64,000 nucleotides of DNA, from positions 3,652,568 to 3,716,567 of the forward strand of contig NW_004955477.1 of the NCBI RefSeq assembly GCF_000276665.1. Direction: 5' to 3'. A program made the translations under genes and the position numbers. The notes under the pieces are model-generated. The model ran no database searches. It was not told the DNA's origin and was given only the letters and a program-made list of their open reading frames with translations. The stretch is from Chinchilla lanigera (Eukaryota; Chordata; Mammalia; Rodentia; Chinchillidae). This document shows positions 60,901 to 64,000 of this stretch, piece after piece (within the stretch, counting starts at the first letter, position 1; the number at the start of each line of letters is the position of its first letter).

Positions 60901-61385
60901 ATCCAAACTTAGTGAGGTACAACAGCTCTTACAATCATATAACTGACTGCACTTTTTGGTGCTGCAATCATTGTTGCTGACTCAATTACTCTTTAACACT
61001 ATATAGTCTGACTTTGGGTCTTTAACCTTTATAGCCTCCAGTGACCTGTCACCACATTTGGCCCTCTGTCCATCCTCCTCCTCCTCCATCTTTATTCCCC
61101 AAACTGCCTCATTACCATTAATTCTTGTTTTCTGAAATTTTCTAACCTTTAGCTTCTTTGATTCTTCTGCACTTTTCTTCTTGGGGTTGCTTTTCTAGGT
61201 TACCTTCTTGGTCAAGTCTTAAAATTTCATTATTTTTATTTGAATAAGGGATTTAAGTTTTATTAGAAACTTGGATCTTAATTAAACTTATTCTTCCCTT
61301 TTAGCTTTTCCTAAAGGCTCCTGTGAATACTGCAGAACTAACAGATCTCTTAATTCAACAGAACCATATTGGGAGTGTGATTAAG
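54786..61385 (+). CDS. BCCIP: BCCIP, BRCA2- and CDKN1A-interacting protein (exons 1-3, rest outside window)
   Basis: Nuclear protein that binds BRCA2 and p21, acts in homologous recombination and cell-cycle control, and has a Bcp1-like role in large ribosomal subunit assembly (established for the family). Exons 54786-54953, 60536-60610 and 61305-61385 join in phase 0 to give 108 residues: a basic start MASRAKRRAV, a long acidic stretch (about residues 25-56, mostly Glu/Asp with Ser), then EVNIEFEAYSISDNDHDGIK, KLLQQ, and LFLKAPVNTAELTDLLIQQN with HIGSVIK, the start of the conserved BCIP domain. The human protein has about 314 residues. Exon 4 (human QTDVSEDSNDD) was not found before 64000. 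Confidence 0.95.
55425..55600 (+). mobile_element. B1-dID-like SINE, diverged
   Basis: 'gcctgtaatctgagttacgc', 'gaggattgcaagttgaaggc', then 'gtagctctgcactccgaagt' and 'cagttctcagtgtcacc' in BCCIP intron 1. Confidence 0.65.
55930..56090 (+). mobile_element. B1 SINE
   Basis: 'gtagccgggcgtggtggtgc' to 'gagaccctgtctcaaaaaga'; the internal 29-bp duplication is clear ('cctggtctacagagtgagct' / 'cctgaactgcatagtgagac'). Confidence 0.95.
56092..56565 (-). mobile_element. Probable LTR-derived segment with direct end repeats
   Basis: 'agaatatatttattggggaa' at 56092 and 'cagaatatatatgttggggg' at 56498 begin two ~65-bp copies that both contain 'gagagagacaaaaggggtc' or a close variant. The 3' side looks like the antisense of an LTR poly(A) region. 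Family not identified. Confidence 0.45.
56730..56990 (+). mobile_element. L2 LINE fragment
   Basis: 'ttagtaaatcccattagctt', 'taccttcagtatctagacat', then 'tctcttgcctgtgccactct' and 'tcactctcctgctcagagtg' follow the L2 ORF2 3' pattern. Confidence 0.6.
57400..57560 (+). mobile_element. L1 ORF2 fragment
   Basis: 'gtgagtgggagtgtaaattg' with 'agtctctttggagcataatt' and 'tacatcacccagttctgtaa' resembles the conserved L1 ORF2 C-terminal part. Confidence 0.55.
57570..59400. other. BCCIP intron 1, part without recognised gene
   Basis: Holds a MaLR-like LTR end at about 57955-58060 ('gagaataaacctctccttcc') and a short (GTT)n run at about 57840-57860. No exon was seen. Confidence 0.5.
59400..59855 (+). 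mobile_element. L2 LINE 3' end, interrupted by an ID SINE
   Basis: 'ccttgttccaggaaccttct', 'aaggatgcttttccagactt' and the end 'gatactcaataaatatttgc' form the conserved L2 3' tail. A 23-bp segment 'taaaattgttatagtacca' is doubled at about 59514-59558. Confidence 0.7.
59646..59734 (-). mobile_element. ID SINE with 12-bp target duplication
   Basis: 'gtactgggaatcgaactcat' to 'gctatatccccggcc', inserted in the L2, flanked by 'cccacctaaact' at 59634-59645 and 59735-59746. Confidence 0.93.
60536..60610 (+). CDS. BCCIP: BCCIP exon 2
   Basis: 75 bp between acceptor TTTACAG and donor GTATTG, 25 codons EVNIEFEAYSISDNDHDGIK then KLLQQ, phase 0 at both ends. Confidence 0.95.
61000..61150 (+). mobile_element. 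L2 fragment in BCCIP intron 2
   Basis: 'ctccagtgacctgtcaccac' with 'ccaaactgcctcattaccat' resembles L2. Confidence 0.4.
61305..61385 (+). CDS. BCCIP: BCCIP exon 3
   Basis: 81 bp between acceptor CTTTTAG and donor GTAAGC, 27 codons LFLKAPVNTAELTDLLIQQN then HIGSVIK, identical to human over this exon as far as I recall. Confidence 0.95.
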
Positions 61386-62054
61386 GTAAGCTGGACAATT
61401 GCTTTTATTTGGATTTACATGAGTTCTTTACCCTGTTCAGTTCCAGCTGGAAGGATGTACCCCTGGAGGACTAATCAGCCCGGTACTATAAGCCAGGTAG
61501 CAGCAATGGAAGAGAGAAGTGGGCCGATTCAGAAGATACTTGGGAGATGAAATGTGATGGGGCTTAGTGTGTGATTGTCTGTGAGAATGAGAGAAAAGAG
61601 TCAAGGATGACTTCCAAGCTTCTGGCTTGAGCAACCAGGAAAGCAAACATGGAAGATTGGATTAGGAGGAAGAGTATGACTTTGAATTTGAACACTTTGA
61701 GTTTGGGTGCCTGTGACATACGGAGGTGAAATATTGAGCAGCACCTGGAGACTTGGAGACTTGGAGGTTGTAGCAGAAGTGGTTGTGATTTCCCAAGGAA
61801 CGCAGGGGACAGACACACACTAGTCATACCAGTAGTGGCGGTGTCAGCAGTGGTCAGAAGGAATGGACGACTGGAGAAGTAGAAGAAAAAGCAGTAGAGC
61901 GATACCATAAAAGCAGAGGAGGAGCATTTGAAGGAGAAGCAAGTTGTCATCATTGACAGATGCAGTAGAGTTCTGGCTCTGCTGTGTACCTGGTAGTTCA
62001 CAACTACCCCATAGCTTACTGTCAAAGAATAGCAAATCAAGTAGTTCTCACCTT

Positions 62055-62330
62055 CAGCCACTTCACTTTGTCTTCATATTTCGCCAGATTTCTTAAAAAA
62101 CAGTCTTAGATTGTGCCTACCTCCTTGCCTTCTATTCATTTCTCAAACACTTTAAAAATTTTGTTGATAAAAATTACTCTGAAAGATAGGATCTTTGTTA
62201 CTAAATACAATGGACATTTTCAGGCCTTCTCATAACATTAGCAACCTTTGGTGCTAAGTATAAAGAAAATGAGAAAAATAAAAGCTACAATAGCTTTCTT
62301 TTATTAGGGCAATGGGAAGAAGCAGACCAC
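62055..62330 (+). repeat. Repeated segment, copy 1, in BCCIP intron 3
   Basis: About 275 bp that recurs at 62988-63235. Shared blocks include 'tttctcaaacactttaaaaa', 'ggacattttcaggccttct' and 'gggcaatgggaagaagcaga'. Confidence 0.9.
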
Positions 62331-62987
62331 TGTGGATCTGCAGTTTGGACAGGGCTCAGTGAGAATGACTCGTCTGCTTCTGCTCTGTGTCACATTAGCT
62401 GAGGAGGCTCAACAGGGAACTAGAAGATTCACTTTTAAGATGGCTAACCATGTGACTGCGAGTTAGCGTTGCCTCTTTTGGGAACCCATCTTGCACTCAG
62501 GGTCAGGGGCCTCAGTCCTGCTCCATGTGGGCCTTTCTGCGTGATAGCTGGGTTCCAAGAGCGAGCAGCCCAAAAGAGCCAGGTGGAAATGTATAGCGTA
62601 TTACGGTGAAGTGCCCTTTTCTTTAGTCACTTGATCTGCATAGACACAGTGGTCTCCAAGTGAGGGAAGGTCTAGCCAGGGGAGGGCACACACAGCTCAC
62701 CACTCAGTGGGCAGTTGTCAGAGGAGAATGTCTTTGGGGCCATCTGGAGAAGATGTAGTTTGCTCCTGTGACCTTAATTTAGTTCCAGAATGATACTAGC
62801 ACCTACCTAGCATCTTGGGTAGGTGAATAAAATGACATAAGTGCTTAGAACAGTGTCTGGTACATGATAGATACATGGGTAGCAGTCACTGTTGATGTCT
62901 TTTCCATTCCCAGAACTTGTTCTTCAGCCTCTTTTTGTGAAAAATAGAAACAGCTACAGTGTAATGGCTCATTTAGGTGGCTCATTT

Positions 62988-63235
62988 GCAGCCACCTCAC
63001 TTTGTCGAGGCCAAATTTCTTAAGCAGTTCTTGACTGTGCCCACTTCCCTGCTCTCTGTTCATTTCTCAAACACTTTAAAAATTTTGTTGGTAAAAATTG
63101 TGCATTGCAAGATTTGTTACTAAATACAACGGACATTTTCAGGCCTTCTGATAACATTAGTGACCTTCGCTGCTAATGAGAAAAATAAAAGCTATAGGAG
63201 CTTTCATTAGGGCAATGGGAAGAAGCAGACCACGT
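62988..63235 (+). repeat. Repeated segment, copy 2, in BCCIP intron 3
   Basis: Same orientation as copy 1, 933 bp to the right, about 85-90% alike by eye with small deletions. The sequence between and outside the copies does not match. Confidence 0.9.
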
Positions 63236-63588
63236 GCTTTTTCATCAAATAAATCTGATCTCTGATTAGTGTCTTACAAAACCTGATGGGTATATATGAG
63301 AGGCAGTTGCTTTTGTCCTTGAGATAGCTCAGCCTTCACGTGGATCATGCCAAAGCTCTAGTTATAATTACAGCTTCTTTGGTGTCTAAGGAGACTCTTG
63401 AGATGTCCTGACAATAGAGAGCTTTTGTTCTTAGGAGCTGACTGCCCAGAACATTTGTTGGAGCCTTTCGGATGAGGTGGATTTGGACACTAATATAGGC
63501 TCCTAGGGTCATAGAGAGACAAGGGGAGCTCAGTGAGTTGTGTATGCATGAATTGGAGAAAGAAGCTAGAGATGAAGGGAAGTTCTCT

Positions 63589-63648
63589 GTAGTACATTAA
63601 TGCTCAGTACTTAGGTCTGTAGTACATTAATGCTCAGTACTTAGGTCT
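63589..63648 (+). repeat. Perfect 30-bp tandem duplication
   Basis: Two identical copies of a 30-bp unit beginning gtagtacattaatgctcag, starting at 63589 and 63619. Confidence 0.97.
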
Positions 63649-63750
63649 AAAAAATTGTGGACTGAAATGGAGTTTGATGGAACAGAGAAGTGGGTTAAGC
63701 AGCTGGAATATTGCTGGAGAGCCAGATCATTTTAGATGCGATGGTGAGCC

Positions 63751-63808
63751 TAGACTTAGGGAACAGCAGACCCTTAGGGAACTTAGACTTAGGGAACAGC
63801 AGACCCTT
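63751..63808 (+). repeat. 33-bp tandem duplication
   Basis: A unit beginning tagacttagggaacagcaga starts at 63751 and again at 63784. The second copy is identical over its first 25 bp. Confidence 0.95.
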
Positions 63809-64000
63809 GTGGAACATAGCCCATTGTGAGGAGAGGAACAGTGAGGGTGCTCTGAGGGGTGTTAACTGCTTATGAGCTGAGTAATTTTTTTTTTCCATAG
63901 GACTTGAGAAGGGTCCCTTGTATTTTCCCTGGCCTTTTGTCTGCCTTTTCTATTCAGGTTTTGCCAGAGTAGCTGGTGTGTGTATGTGTGTAGGGGTGAT

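Larger units (their letters stand above)
61386..64000. other. BCCIP intron 3 to window end
   Basis: No BCCIP exon 4 or other gene recognised. It contains the paired segments and two tandem duplications listed separately. Confidence 0.55.

Noticed and set aside
61386..64000. Search for BCCIP exon 4
   Set aside because: No acidic Asp/Glu-rich exon with proper splice sites was seen before the window end.

Overview
This is nuclear genomic DNA of a mammal, and the repeats point to a rodent. tRNA-derived ID elements are frequent on both strands, 7SL-derived B1 elements carry the rodent internal duplication, and several SINEs join B1 to an ID-like half. The joined type fits squirrel- or beaver-related rodents better than mice or rats, but that placement is an inference. 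No prokaryotic features (operons, ribosome binding sites, CRISPR arrays) apply.

Three protein-coding genes can be read exon by exon. The order MMP21 (-), UROS (-), BCCIP (+) matches human 10q26. MMP21 (exons 1-5 at 1380-5492; its last exons lie left of the window) encodes a secreted zinc metalloproteinase of left-right axis development. UROS (coding exons at 21337-43895, noncoding first exon near 54.3 kb) is complete and encodes a 265-residue uroporphyrinogen-III synthase, the fourth enzyme of haem synthesis. BCCIP (exons 1-3 at 54786-61385; the rest lies right of the window) encodes a BRCA2/p21-binding nuclear protein. UROS and BCCIP diverge from one CpG-rich promoter. A second, erythroid-type promoter of UROS is proposed just upstream of its first coding exon.

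The rest is intron and intergenic DNA full of transposable elements. From left to right: an LTR with four 30-bp CCAAT-bearing units (about 7.9-8.4 kb); a nearly full-length but internally deleted L1 on the minus strand (11.2-17.0 kb) ending in a 520-bp gap; a short hAT element with intact terminal inverted repeats (22.6 kb); an ERVL-type LTR (28-29 kb); a MaLR provirus (31.6-33.8 kb); a Tigger remnant (35.0-35.7 kb); a second copy of the L1 5' end without its body (44.8-46.8 kb); and an L1 3' end holding a 196-bp gap (52.8-53.3 kb).

No undescribed multi-gene system was found. The better leads are regulatory or structural: a guanine-rich tract just past the UROS poly(A) signal, the candidate erythroid promoter, the 30-bp LTR repeats, the detached L1 5' end and a duplicated segment in BCCIP intron 3.
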